Source: an uncultured Shewanella sp.
GTDB taxonomy: Bacteria > Pseudomonadota > Gammaproteobacteria > Enterobacterales > Shewanellaceae
Direction: 5' to 3'
DNA length: 64,000 nt
Assembly (NCBI RefSeq): GCF_947491715.1
Contig: NZ_CANLKR010000002.1
Location: forward strand, 248,001 to 312,000
The notes under the pieces are model-generated. The model did no database searches and was not told the DNA's origin. It saw only the letters and a program-made list of their open reading frames with translations. The stretch's first letter is position 1, and the number at the start of each line of letters is the position of its first letter. Shown piece by piece: positions 52,946 through 62,719 of this stretch. A program made the position numbers and the translations under genes.

Positions 52946-55900
52946 GCTTCCCCCTTTTGCGATGCTAGAGGGGCATTAGCCTGAGTGTTAATGGTGTCCT
53001 CGGTCGAGAATTGCTTGCGGTCAAAGACGCTGTACAGCACCGGAAGTACAATGAGGGTCAGCAGTGTTGATAAAGCCAAACCAAAAATGACACTGATGGC
53101 CATAGGGGCACGCACTTCGCTACCGTCACCTATCCCTATTGCCATGGGTAACAGGCCTAAGGTGGTGGTTAGTGTGGTCATTAATATGGGACGAAGACGG
53201 GACTGCGCCGCTTGAAGGACGGCTTGGGATTTCGCTAAGCCGTCACCTCGCAGCTGATTAATTCTATCAATGAGTACAATGGCATTGTTAACCACAATAC
53301 CGGCTAACATGATGAGACCAATAAAGACCACCACGCTAAGTGGCGTGCTGGTGAGGTACAAGCCAAGAATACTGCCCGCCAATGCCATTGGGATCGTGAC
53401 TAAAATAAACAGTGGATGCACTAATGATTCAAATTGACTGGCCATGACGAGATAAACCAAAATAATCGCCAGTAACAACGCCATTTTTAATGAGGTGAAT
53501 GAAGTTTGCATTTCTTCGTTTTGACCGCCAAATCTTAGCTGAATGGCGTTAGGTAAAGGCTGGGTTGAAATGAGCTTTTGTGCCTGTTCGACGGCTTGAT
53601 TTAAGTTGCCGTAGGCAATATTGGCACTGACTAACGCAATACGTTGCTGGTGAAGGCGATTGATGGCAGACGGACCTAATGTTAAAGACACATCCGCCAC
53701 GGCGCTTAAGGTAATGGGGCGCTCGCTGTCTGGGTTAATGATCATACTGTCAATATCGCTGATACTATTACGTTCCTTGAGGTGACTGCGCACGAGAATG
53801 TCGACTTTTCTGTCTTGAATAGTGTATTGGCTGGCAAACGTACCGCCTATTCGCTGGGCAATTCGCGTAGCGACTGTGGGGGCATCCATATTGAGCGCGG
53901 CAAGTCTTGCATGATCAAAACGAATGCTGAGCTCGGGTTGGCCTGAACGCAGGCTGGTGCGGACATCGACAAAGCGTTTATTCTGGCTTAGCACATCGAC
54001 CATGCGTTGGGATACTTGGGTTAACTGTTTTATGTCATAACCACTGAGTTCGATTTCAAGGGGCGTGTTAAAACTGAATAAGCTGGGTTGTTCAATCTTG
54101 AGTTCAACCGATGGAATATGCATGGCGGCTTGACGTAGGTGTTGTGACACCACAGTGAGGCCTTGCTTATGGGTTAATTTTACGTGTAATCGACCCCAGT
54201 TTTCACCCCCTTGTTCGACATTGGAGGTCATCAGTCCGCTACTGCCTGCTTGACTGAAAACCTGTTTGACCTCAGGAAGTGAGTCGATGGATGCTGCCAA
54301 TTGTTGTAATACGTTATCGGTTTGATGTACACGGCTGCCTGGTGGCAAGAGAATATCGGCATAAAAGTTGCCTTGATCCATAGTGGGAATGAGCTCCATG
54401 CCGAGTTTTGGCAGTAATGATGCCGCTGCGATAGACAGGCTTAAGGCAATGACGAGTGAGGTCAATTTTCGATGCAGTGCCGCCTTGAGTGTGATCCCAT
54501 AATAATGATTAACCTTGTTATAGAGTGCGTCAAATAGGCTTAAAAAGGGCTTAAATAGGCATTTTGCTAACCAAGTGATGGCTCGAACGAAGATTAAGCC
54601 TGCCGTCATCAATGCAAAAGGCAGCTTGCGGCAGATAAGGTTCAAGGGAAAAGTGAGCCATTTGTACCAGCTTGATTGTCCATGTTGAGAAGATGTTGTT
54701 TGGGGAGCATTAGCCTGTTTGTTTTGTATCGTCTCTGTGTTTGCTTGCCAGCCTTTTCTTGAGGCGAGCATGGGGATGGTGGTTAAGGCAACGACTAAAG
54801 AGGCGATTAAGGCAAAGGTGACCGTGAGGGCTTGATCGGAAAAGAGGGCGCCCGCCACACCATCGACAAAGATCAGTGGAATGAATACAGCCAGCGTGGT
54901 TAAGGTTGATGCAAAAATAGCCCCTGAGACTTGTTTTGTGCCTGTGATGGCCGCTTGGGTTTTACTCATGCCTTCAGCCTGGCAGCGGTTAATATTTTCC
55001 AGCACCACAATGGCATTATCCACTAATAAACCGACGGCAAGTGCAATGCCCCCCAGTGACATCATGTTTAAGCTGATGTCACTAAAATACATCATATTAA
55101 AGGTGGCAATGACAGAAAAAGGAATGGCAATAGAAATGATTAAGGTTGGAATAATGTCTTTTAAGAAAAAATAGATCACTAACATGGCTAATACGCTGCC
55201 GATTAATGCAGTGTTAATGACTTCATCGATGGCTTGTGAAATAAAGTCGGATTGATCGAAGATGATCTCAAGCGATGCATCGGGATAAATAGTTTGTAGG
55301 CGGCTTAATTGTGCTTTTATCCGCTGGGCGGCGGCCACAGTGTTCGCATCACCTTCTTTATAAATGGCCAGTTCAATGGATTCTTGACCGCTGATGCGGG
55401 TCATATCGCTACGCTCTTTGTGGGCATCCATAATGTTTGCCACTTCAAACAGCCGAATAAGCTGAGGACCCTTACGGTAAATGATGATCTGCCCGAGTTC
55501 ATCTAAAGAATTAAATTGATTGAGCGTGCGAACTAAATATTCTTTATCCCCTTGCAGGACTTTACCAGCAGAGAGGTTAATGTTTTCTTGTTCGATACGG
55601 TTTTTAATATCATTGGCATTGAGCTGCAGCTGACTGAGTTTATGTTGATCTAATTGAATATGCACTTCTTGCTCTAAGCCACCGGAGAGCTTTACTGACG
55701 CTATCCCCTTGATGGACTCCAGTTCTCGTTTTAATTCGTCGCTAGCATAAGTGCGTATTTGTTTAAGTTGCGCTTCACTGGCATTAGGCGTCGACAGCGC
55801 CAGTCGCATAATGGGATCGAGATTGGGGTTAAATCTGAGCAACAAAGGTTTATTGATATCAAGGGGTAAATTAATGGCTTCTAATTTTTCTCTAATGGCT

Positions 55901-56217
55901 AAACTGGCCATGTTCATGTCTGTCCCCCATTCAAATTCCAGTACCACATCGGATAAACCAGAGCGAGAGATAGAACTTATCTGTCTAAGGCCTTTGACGA
56001 TACCAACGGCTTCTTCTATGGGTTTGGAGATCAGTTGCTCAACTTCAACGGGCGCTGCGCCGTCATACAGTGTACGAATAGTGACACTGGGATAGCTTAA
56101 ATCCGGCAATAATTTAACGGCAAGTCTGGAAAATCCCACCATACCAAATAACATAATCGCCAGCATGAACATCCAGACACTGACAGGCCGCTTTACCGCA
56201 GTTTGAATAATAGACAT
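52942..56217 (-). CDS. RND efflux permease 1 (HAE1/AcrB-like)
   Basis: 1091 residues, longer than its partner because of an insert of about 60 residues near 505-570 (polar, with extra hydrophobic stretches) between the two membrane halves. Helix 4 reads LAVGLLVDNAIVVLEN, again Asp-Asn. Starts 11 bases after the adaptor gene stop. Works with the adaptor and probably with permease 2. Confidence 0.9.
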   Translation of the reverse strand: MSIIQTAVKRPVSVWMFMLAIMLFGMVGFSRLAVKLLPDLSYPSVTIRTLYDGAAPVEVEQLISKPIEEAVGIVKGLRQISSISRSGLSDVVLEFEWGTDMNMASLAIREKLEAINLPLDINKPLLLRFNPNLDPIMRLALSTPNASEAQLKQIRTYASDELKRELESIKGIASVKLSGGLEQEVHIQLDQHKLSQLQLNANDIKNRIEQENINLSAGKVLQGDKEYLVRTLNQFNSLDELGQIIIYRKGPQLIRLFEVANIMDAHKERSDMTRISGQESIELAIYKEGDANTVAAAQRIKAQLSRLQTIYPDASLEIIFDQSDFISQAIDEVINTALIGSVLAMLVIYFFLKDIIPTLIISIAIPFSVIATFNMMYFSDISLNMMSLGGIALAVGLLVDNAIVVLENINRCQAEGMSKTQAAITGTKQVSGAIFASTLTTLAVFIPLIFVDGVAGALFSDQALTVTFALIASLVVALTTIPMLASRKGWQANTETIQNKQANAPQTTSSQHGQSSWYKWLTFPLNLICRKLPFALMTAGLIFVRAITWLAKCLFKPFLSLFDALYNKVNHYYGITLKAALHRKLTSLVIALSLSIAAASLLPKLGMELIPTMDQGNFYADILLPPGSRVHQTDNVLQQLAASIDSLPEVKQVFSQAGSSGLMTSNVEQGGENWGRLHVKLTHKQGLTVVSQHLRQAAMHIPSVELKIEQPSLFSFNTPLEIELSGYDIKQLTQVSQRMVDVLSQNKRFVDVRTSLRSGQPELSIRFDHARLAALNMDAPTVATRIAQRIGGTFASQYTIQDRKVDILVRSHLKERNSISDIDSMIINPDSERPITLSAVADVSLTLGPSAINRLHQQRIALVSANIAYGNLNQAVEQAQKLISTQPLPNAIQLRFGGQNEEMQTSFTSLKMALLLAIILVYLVMASQFESLVHPLFILVTIPMALAGSILGLYLTSTPLSVVVFIGLIMLAGIVVNNAIVLIDRINQLRGDGLAKSQAVLQAAQSRLRPILMTTLTTTLGLLPMAIGIGDGSEVRAPMAISVIFGLALSTLLTLIVLPVLYSVFDRKQFSTEDTINTQANAPLASQKGEA

Positions 56218-56228
56218 GTCAATAATCC

Positions 56229-57293
56229 TTATTGATGGCTTGACGCTAAGGTTAACGGATTAATGATTTCAACAAGAGATTGATCTTTTAAATTGTGCAG
56301 TCCATGGGTGACGACATTGTCTCCCAGTTCAATACCTGAGATGATTTCAATGGTGTTATCTTCTTTGTATCCGATAGATACCGATTTTTTTTGCACTTTA
56401 TTGTCATTGACCACGTAAATGGAATACTGGTTATCTTGATCTATGATGGCTTGTGCAGGGACAGTAATGACATTTTTGTGGGTGTCGTAACGAATTTCCA
56501 CGCGGGTAAACATCCCCGCTTTGAGCTGTGCATTATGGTTCGGGATCGTTAATGTCACTTTAAAAGTGCCACTTTGGGGATCTATGATGGGGCTGATGAG
56601 AAAGACGTTGGCATTCAGGGCGACATCCTTTTGATGACTGGTATAGATTTTTGCCGTCTGCCCTAAACGTAAAAAGGGAAGCTGTGCTTCGGGTAGGTGT
56701 AAAATAGCGTGAAGCTTTTCTTGGTTAACCACATAAAAAAGTTCATCAAACTCTTGTGCCATATTGCCCGCTTTAACGGTGCGTTTAGCCACAATGCCTT
56801 TAATAGGCGAGCGAATTTTGCTTTCGGTCACTTGAAGCTGAGCCTCATCGCGCTTGGCACGGGCGGAGAGTAATTTGTATTCTAATTTTGCCATGGAATC
56901 GGCGCTCACAAATTGCTTATTCTCGATTTGCTTTAAGCGTTGTAGTTCTTGTTCAATGATTTGGGCTTCAGCTTGTAAATGGGCGAGGGAGAATTCTTGT
57001 CTTTTGGCATCAATTACCGCCATGACTTGTCCTTGAGCCACACTGTCACCTTCTTCTACCTTAAGCGCAGTGATCATTCCGGCAAGACGGGTAACCACTT
57101 TGGCTTCTTCAGGTGCTTCTAAAATCGCCGTGGTGTTATAAAAGGAGGATACATCGCCTTGTTTAGCGACATGGGTTTTGACGGGAACGGCATATTCGGG
57201 TTCTGCTTGAGACGTTTCTGTCTTACTACAGGCGCTTAAAAATGTGACAAATAAACAAGCCAATAGTGTATGGCGGCGAACAGGGTGGTTCAT
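56229..57293 (-). CDS. RND efflux adaptor lipoprotein
   Basis: About 354 residues from the ATG at 57293, chosen because AAGGAT lies 7 bases upstream and a lipoprotein signal follows (LLACLFVTFLSAC, Cys near 22). Hairpin and lipoyl domains: GMITALKVEEGDSVAQGQ near 75 and KIRSPIKGIVAKR near 155, then a beta-barrel. Links the permeases to the outer-membrane channel. First gene of the operon. Confidence 0.9.
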   Translation of the reverse strand: MNHPVRRHTLLACLFVTFLSACSKTETSQAEPEYAVPVKTHVAKQGDVSSFYNTTAILEAPEEAKVVTRLAGMITALKVEEGDSVAQGQVMAVIDAKRQEFSLAHLQAEAQIIEQELQRLKQIENKQFVSADSMAKLEYKLLSARAKRDEAQLQVTESKIRSPIKGIVAKRTVKAGNMAQEFDELFYVVNQEKLHAILHLPEAQLPFLRLGQTAKIYTSHQKDVALNANVFLISPIIDPQSGTFKVTLTIPNHNAQLKAGMFTRVEIRYDTHKNVITVPAQAIIDQDNQYSIYVVNDNKVQKKSVSIGYKEDNTIEIISGIELGDNVVTHGLHNLKDQSLVEIINPLTLASSHQ

Positions 57294-57537
57294 GCTGATA
57301 TCCTTAACGATGTTATTCTTCTTCATTGCTTTATTCCCTAAAGCATGTATCGTGCCAACTTTTATTATTGTTTTAATTCAGATGTTTACGATTTTTATTG
57401 TCATGATTGTTATTTTTCAATGACTTTATGTAGTTAAATTGTTTAACTTGTGGTGAGTTTGACGAAAGTCAGTCAAATTAGTTCACTTGCTGAGTGATAA
57501 AAATGAGGGTAAAAAGCTGAAAAAGGCTTTGAGGTCA

Positions 57538-57566
57538 ATAAAAAAGGCGCTAATTGCGCCTTTTAT
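57538..57566. terminator. Intrinsic terminator after gltA
   Basis: AAAAAAGGCGC-TAATT-GCGCCTTTT. On the minus strand it lies about 25 bases after the gltA stop with a U-run. Confidence 0.88.
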
Positions 57567-57591
57567 GAGTCAATCGTCTATAAAGGGAGGA

Positions 57592-58878
57592 TTAACGTTT
57601 ATCTGCTGGAATAAAATCGCGTACATCTTCGCCGGTATAAAGCTGGCGAGGACGGCTAATTTTATGACCCGGTTGATCAAGCATTTCTTTCCAGTGTGTG
57701 ATCCAACCGACAGTACGCGCAAGGGCGAACATCACAGTGAACATGCTGGTTGGAATACCGATGGCTTTCATGATGATCCCTGAGTAGAAGTCAACATTCG
57801 GGTATAATTTCTTAGACACGAAATACTCATCTTCAAGGGCGATACGCTCAAGTTCCATGGCGACATCTAACAAAGGATCGTCTACATTCAGTTCAGCCAG
57901 TACTTCATGACAGGTTTCACGCATGACTTTTGCACGTGGATCAAAGTTTTTATAAACACGATGACCAAAGCCCATCAAACGGAATGAATCGTCTTTGTCT
58001 TTCGCACGGGCGATGAACTCAGGAATGCGATCAACACTGCCGATTTCTTCTAGCATGTTAAGACAAGCTTCGTTCGCGCCACCATGTGCAGGTCCCCAAA
58101 GTGAGGCAATACCTGCGGCAATACATGCAAATGGATTGGCACCTGATGATCCAGCTAAACGGACCGTTGATGTGGATGCGTTTTGTTCGTGATCGGCATG
58201 CAGGATAAAGATACGATCCATTGCACGTTCTACAATGGGATTCACTTTATAATCTTCAGTGGGGACAGCAAACATCATGCTTAGGAAGTTACCAGCATAG
58301 CTTAAATCGCTACGTGGGTAGATGAATGGCTGACCAACAGAATATTTATAACACATTGCTGCAATCGTCGGCATCTTAGAGACTAAACGCAATACGGCTG
58401 TTTCACGATCTTGTTCATCGTTAACATCAAGTGAGTCTTGGAAAAACGCTGATAATGCACCGGTAACACCACATAGCATTGCCATAGGGTGAGCAGAACG
58501 ACGGAAGCCTTTAAAAAAGGCGACTAATTGCTCATCCACAAGCGTGTGTTGTTTAATCGTTTGTACGAACGTTGCATACTGTTCTTTAGTGGGTAACTCT
58601 CCATAAAGCAACAGGTAACACAAATCTAAATAATCAGAATCCATGGCTAACTGATCAATTGGGTATCCGCGATGTAGCAGTATACCTTGATTGCCATCTA
58701 TGTAAGTGATTGCTGATTCACATGAGGCTGTTGCTAGAAACCCTGGATCGAAGGTAAAGTGACCTTTACTACCTAGTTTACTGATATCAATAACGTCAAA
58801 TCCGGCTGTCCCTTTTTTGATAGGCAGCTCGATTGATTCGTTTCCTGGTAGTTCCAATTTGGCTATATTTTCAGCCAT
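57592..58878 (-). CDS. gltA: Citrate synthase (type II)
   Basis: 428 residues, the length of the NADH-regulated hexameric type. Catalytic motifs: [14 protein letters not shown] near 227, [15 protein letters not shown] near 262, [15 protein letters not shown] near 303 and the Asp-containing VDFYSGI near 360. Condenses acetyl-CoA and oxaloacetate. AAGGAG precedes the ATG at 9 bases. Divergent from the sdh operon. Confidence 0.97.
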   Translation of the reverse strand: MAENIAKLELPGNESIELPIKKGTAGFDVIDISKLGSKGHFTFDPGFLATASCESAITYIDGNQGILLHRGYPIDQLAMDSDYLDLCYLLLYGELPTKEQYATFVQTIKQHTLVDEQLVAFFKGFRRSAHPMAMLCGVTGALSAFFQDSLDVNDEQDRETAVLRLVSKMPTIAAMCYKYSVGQPFIYPRSDLSYAGNFLSMMFAVPTEDYKVNPIVERAMDRIFILHADHEQNASTSTVRLAGSSGANPFACIAAGIASLWGPAHGGANEACLNMLEEIGSVDRIPEFIARAKDKDDSFRLMGFGHRVYKNFDPRAKVMRETCHEVLAELNVDDPLLDVAMELERIALEDEYFVSKKLYPNVDFYSGIIMKAIGIPTSMFTVMFALARTVGWITHWKEMLDQPGHKISRPRQLYTGEDVRDFIPADKR

Positions 58879-59306
58879 ACCCCATTCTCCTTACTTCATA
58901 TCTTATTTGAGTGCGGCTTATTAAGCGCTCAATACTCTACAGCGGATCGTGATCACATTTCAATTCAAATAAGCGTTTAAATTTTTTTTAACATAATTAA
59001 ATTGGCTTGAAGCCCCTGTATATAAAGGGTTTCGTGCATTTTTTAAAGAAAAAAACTAAATTTGCATAATGTGACGTTTGTATTTGACATTAGCCGCGAG
59101 TATACTTGGCTCGGCTCATTTAGAGCCACAAACATATTCGTTGAGAAATCACTTTTTCCTTGTTAATGAGTAGCTTCTAAAGCGTAAAATGTTTGTTTAA
59201 ACTTTTCTTTTGTGAAATTTTTAACTAAGCTGAATATTAGGTTAATTTTCGAACAAAAGTAGTTCGTATAACAAAAACCAGCTCAATTGAGCAGAGTGAG
59301 CAGAAC
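58879..59306. promoter_or_regulatory. Divergent gltA / sdhC promoter region
   Basis: 428 bases between the two TCA operons, AT-rich. A TTGACA at about 59086 and a TATACT some 11 bases later are seen but too close for a standard promoter pair. TGTTAAT-like sequences near 59163 could be ArcA sites, as expected for sdh, but I cannot establish this by eye. Confidence 0.5.
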
Positions 59307-59681
59307 GTGAAAAAGCAAAGACCTGTCCATTTAGATCTGCAGACCATTCGCTTCCCTGCAACTGCGATTGCGTCAATCCTTCACCGTGTATCCGGTGTAA
59401 TAATGTTGTTTGCCGTTGGCATTCTTATTTGGTTGCTAAATGAATCATTAGCATCACCTGAGAGTTTCGCCAATGTCCAGTCTCTTTTTGATAACGTTTT
59501 AGTCAAGTTTGTTATCTGGGGTATTTTAACCGCACTTGGTTACCATCTCATTGTTGGCGTACGCCATCTAGTGATGGACGCTGGGTGTTGGGAAGAATTA
59601 GCTTCAGGTCAATTATCGGCTAAAATTGCGATTGCCTTGGCGGTCGTCTTTTCTATCATCGTGGGGGTTTGGGTATGGTAA
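59307..59681 (+). CDS. sdhC: Succinate dehydrogenase cytochrome b556 subunit
   Basis: 124 residues, three membrane helices. KQRPVHLDLQTIRFPATAIASILHRVSGV carries the quinone-site Ser and Arg (HRVSG), and YHLIVGVRHLVMD near 83 holds the haem His. GTG start at 59307 by alignment of the N-terminus to the family; the ribosome binding site is weak. Confidence 0.95.
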   Translation: MKKQRPVHLDLQTIRFPATAIASILHRVSGVIMLFAVGILIWLLNESLASPESFANVQSLFDNVLVKFVIWGILTALGYHLIVGVRHLVMDAGCWEELASGQLSAKIAIALAVVFSIIVGVWVW

Positions 59682-60022
59682 CCAACGCAGCAAGCCTTGG
59701 ACGCAGCGGTGTCCATGACTTTATTCTTATTCGTGCAAGTGCAATTATTTTAGCCTGTTACACCATTTTTATGGTGGGTTTTGTTGCCTGCAATTCACCC
59801 CTCACTTATGACGTATGGCACGGGTTATTCAGTGTTATACCAATGAAAGTGTTTACCATTTTGACGCTGATTGCCGTATTGGTCCATGCCTGGATTGGTA
59901 TTTGGCAAGTGCTCACAGATTACGTGAAAAACGTGGCCGTTCGTGGCGTACTTCAGTTTGTTTTTGTTATTGCTGCGTTTTCGTATCTTGTCGCAGGCAT
60001 ATTAATTGTGTGGGGTGTATAA
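59675..60022 (+). CDS. sdhD: Succinate dehydrogenase membrane anchor subunit
   Basis: 115 residues, three membrane helices, with LGRSGVHDFILIRASA at the start and VHAWIGIWQVLTDYVK near 75 (haem ligand His and quinone-site Asp-Tyr). The ATG at 59675 overlaps the sdhC stop by 7 bases; a TTG at 59669 is less likely. Confidence 0.95.
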   Translation: MVTNAASLGRSGVHDFILIRASAIILACYTIFMVGFVACNSPLTYDVWHGLFSVIPMKVFTILTLIAVLVHAWIGIWQVLTDYVKNVAVRGVLQFVFVIAAFSYLVAGILIVWGV

Positions 60023-61789
60023 GTGAGTATTCCAGTACGCGAATTTGATGCAGTCGTAATTGGTGCTGGCGGCGCAGGCATGCGCGCAGCATTACAGATT
60101 TCTAAAGAAGGTAAGAGCTGTGCGCTTTTATCGAAAGTGTTTCCAACGCGTTCTCATACGGTATCGGCTCAAGGAGGGATTACGGTCGCTCTGGGTAATG
60201 CCCATGAAGATCACTGGGAACAACACATGTACGATACAGTGAAAGGGTCTGATTTTATTGGCGACCAAGAAGCTATCGAATTCATGTGTAAAACAGGTCC
60301 TGAAGCGGTCATTGAATTAGAGCAGATGGGTCTGCCTTTTTCACGTTTCGATAATGGCACAATTTATCAGCGTCCTTTTGGTGGCCAATCAAAAAACTTT
60401 GGTGGAGAACAAGCGGCACGGACTGCGGCTGCTGCTGACCGAACGGGTCATGCATTATTACATTGTTTATACCAGCAAAATGTGAAGCATCATACTCAGG
60501 TCTTTTCTGAGTGGTATGCGTTAGATTTGGTTAAAAATGAAGATGGCGCCATCGTAGGTTGTACCGCGATTGATATTGAAAGCGGCGAAATCGTTTATTT
60601 CAAAGCCAAAGCCACAGTGCTTGCCACTGGCGGTGCCGGTCGTATTTTTGCTTCAACTACCAATGCCCATATTAATACCGGTGACGGTGTTGGGATGGCG
60701 ATGCGCGCTGGCGTGCAAATGCAAGACATGGAAATGTGGCAGTTCCACCCAACCGGTATTGCGGGCGCAGGAGTGTTAGTGACGGAAGGTTGTCGTGGTG
60801 AAGGTGGATACCTGCTCAATAAAGACGGCGAACGTTTCATGGAGCGTTATGCACCCAATGCAAAAGATTTAGCTTCTCGTGATGTGGTTGCCCGTTCTAT
60901 GATGACAGAAATTCGTGAAGGTCGTGGTTTAGATGGTCCTTTAGGTCCACATTTATTGCTTAAGTTAGATCATTTAGGTAAAGAAACCCTTGAGGCGCGT
61001 CTGCCTGGTGTGTGTGAATTATCCCGCACCTTTGCCCATATCGATCCTGCTGATGGTCCAATTCCTGTTCTGCCGACATGTCACTACATGATGGGTGGCC
61101 TGCCCGCTAAAGTCAGTGGTCAAGTGATCCGTAAAAATGGTGATGGCAGCGAAAGTGATGTTGTCGGTTTATTTGCTGTCGGTGAAATTGCTTGTGTATC
61201 AGTGCATGGTGCGAACCGCCTCGGTGGAAACTCATTGCTTGATTTAGTGGTCTTTGGCCGCGCTGCAGGTCAACATTTAGGTAAAGCTCTTGATGAAACT
61301 GCTGAGCCGAAAGATGCAACTGATGCTGATATTGCTAAATCCCTTGAGCGTATGAACCGTTGGGAAAATAACAAAGAAGGTGAAGATCCTGCTCAAATTC
61401 GTAAGGATCTTCAACTTTGTATGCAATTAAACTTCTCAGTATTTAGAAGTGGTGATGCGATGGCGGAAGGCTTAAAAGAACTTAAAGCCATTCGTGCGCG
61501 CCTGCAGAATGCTAAATTGTCCGATAACTCTACAGAATTTAATACTCAACGTATTGAATGTTTAGAATTGGATAATTTAATGGCGACGGCGATTGCTACG
61601 GCTTATGCGGCTAATTTCCGCACCGAGAGTCGTGGTGCTCATTCACGTGAAGATTACCTTGAACGTGATGATGAGAACTGGTTATGCCACAGTCTCTTTA
61701 ATCCTGAAACGGAAGAGATGGATCGCCGCGCCGTGAACATGGAGCCTAAGCTTCGTGATGCATTCCCACCAATTAAACGTACCTACTAG
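60023..61789 (+). CDS. sdhA: Succinate dehydrogenase flavoprotein subunit
   Basis: 588 residues. FAD-binding [11 protein letters not shown] near 16, the covalent FAD His in [10 protein letters not shown] near 45, [21 protein letters not shown] near 240 and the catalytic [13 protein letters not shown] near 290. Oxidises succinate to fumarate. GTG start directly after the sdhD stop. Confidence 0.97.
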   Translation: MSIPVREFDAVVIGAGGAGMRAALQISKEGKSCALLSKVFPTRSHTVSAQGGITVALGNAHEDHWEQHMYDTVKGSDFIGDQEAIEFMCKTGPEAVIELEQMGLPFSRFDNGTIYQRPFGGQSKNFGGEQAARTAAAADRTGHALLHCLYQQNVKHHTQVFSEWYALDLVKNEDGAIVGCTAIDIESGEIVYFKAKATVLATGGAGRIFASTTNAHINTGDGVGMAMRAGVQMQDMEMWQFHPTGIAGAGVLVTEGCRGEGGYLLNKDGERFMERYAPNAKDLASRDVVARSMMTEIREGRGLDGPLGPHLLLKLDHLGKETLEARLPGVCELSRTFAHIDPADGPIPVLPTCHYMMGGLPAKVSGQVIRKNGDGSESDVVGLFAVGEIACVSVHGANRLGGNSLLDLVVFGRAAGQHLGKALDETAEPKDATDADIAKSLERMNRWENNKEGEDPAQIRKDLQLCMQLNFSVFRSGDAMAEGLKELKAIRARLQNAKLSDNSTEFNTQRIECLELDNLMATAIATAYAANFRTESRGAHSREDYLERDDENWLCHSLFNPETEEMDRRAVNMEPKLRDAFPPIKRTY

Positions 61790-61803
61790 TAGGAGTTGTT
61801 GAG

Positions 61804-62511
61804 ATGAAATTGGATATTGCCGTTTATCGCTATAATCCAGATGTAGATACTAAGCCTTATATGAAGGATTATACGTTAGAAGTGGCTGAAGGTACTGATA
61901 TGATGGTACTGGATATGTTACTTCAACTCAAAGAGCAAGACCCAAGTTTGGTGTTGCGTCGTTCTTGCCGTGAGGGTGTGTGTGGCTCTGATGGTGTGAA
62001 CATGAATGGTAAGAATGGTTTAGCGTGTATTACGCCAATTTCGACCTTTAAAGGGAAGAAAATAGAAATCAGACCTTTACCTGGTATGCCGGTTATTCGC
62101 GATCTTGTTGTTGATTTAACGCAATTTTATACTCAGTATGAAAAAATTAAGCCGTATTTGATCAATGATGAGAAAGCCCCTGCTCGTGAGCATTTACAGT
62201 CACCTGCAGAGCGCGAGCATTTAGATGGATTATATGAGTGCATTATGTGTGCTTGTTGCTCGACAGCGTGTCCTTCTTTCTGGTGGAACCCTGATAAGTT
62301 TATCGGCCCAAGTGGGCTGTTGCACGCTTATCGTTTCTTGATTGATAGTCGTGATACTGCTACTGAAGAGCGTCTTTCTGAGCTAGATGATGCCTATAGT
62401 GTCTTTAGGTGTCATGGCATTATGAACTGTGTGGATGTGTGCCCTAAAGGCTTGAATCCAACGAAAGCCATTGGACATATTAAGTCCATGTTGCTTAATC
62501 GAGCAGTTTAA
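61804..62511 (+). CDS. sdhB: Succinate dehydrogenase iron-sulfur subunit
   Basis: 235 residues. [2Fe-2S] ligands in SCREGVCGSDGVN near 55 and a later Cys near 75; [4Fe-4S] and [3Fe-4S] ligands in ECIMCACCSTACPSFWW near 146 and CHGIMNCVDVCPKGLNP near 205. AGGAG precedes the ATG. Confidence 0.97.
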   Translation: MKLDIAVYRYNPDVDTKPYMKDYTLEVAEGTDMMVLDMLLQLKEQDPSLVLRRSCREGVCGSDGVNMNGKNGLACITPISTFKGKKIEIRPLPGMPVIRDLVVDLTQFYTQYEKIKPYLINDEKAPAREHLQSPAEREHLDGLYECIMCACCSTACPSFWWNPDKFIGPSGLLHAYRFLIDSRDTATEERLSELDDAYSVFRCHGIMNCVDVCPKGLNPTKAIGHIKSMLLNRAV

Positions 62512-62520
62512 GTGCCTGAA

Positions 62521-62550
62521 GTCGGGTTAATGGGAACCATTAGCCCGATG
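62521..62550. repeat. Hairpin after sdhB
   Basis: TCGGGTTAATGG-GAA-CCATTAGCCCGA, a 12-bp stem with one G-U pair, just before the terminator. May protect the 3' end of the sdh message. Confidence 0.6.
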
Positions 62551-62552
62551 AG

Positions 62553-62580
62553 GAGTCACAGAGTGCTTGTGGCTCTTTTT
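62553..62580 (+). terminator. Intrinsic terminator between sdhB and sucA
   Basis: GAGTCACA-GAGTGCT-TGTGGCTC followed by TTTTT. sucA therefore probably has its own promoter or depends on read-through. Confidence 0.82.
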
Positions 62581-62719
62581 GCTTGACTAGAGTATGACAA
62601 GGTGCCGTAAATATCCATTGTTTGGAGCGGCAAAGAGTGCACTGTACGATGTATTATTGTTGTTCGTGCATATTGACAATTTTGGCTAAACACGTGTATC
62701 AAGTTTGTAAGGAATAGAA

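Noticed and set aside
59085..59110. TTGACA and TATACT before sdhC as a sigma-70 promoter
   Set aside because: Only about 11 bases separate them, too few for a functional pair; kept only as a note in the intergenic entry.
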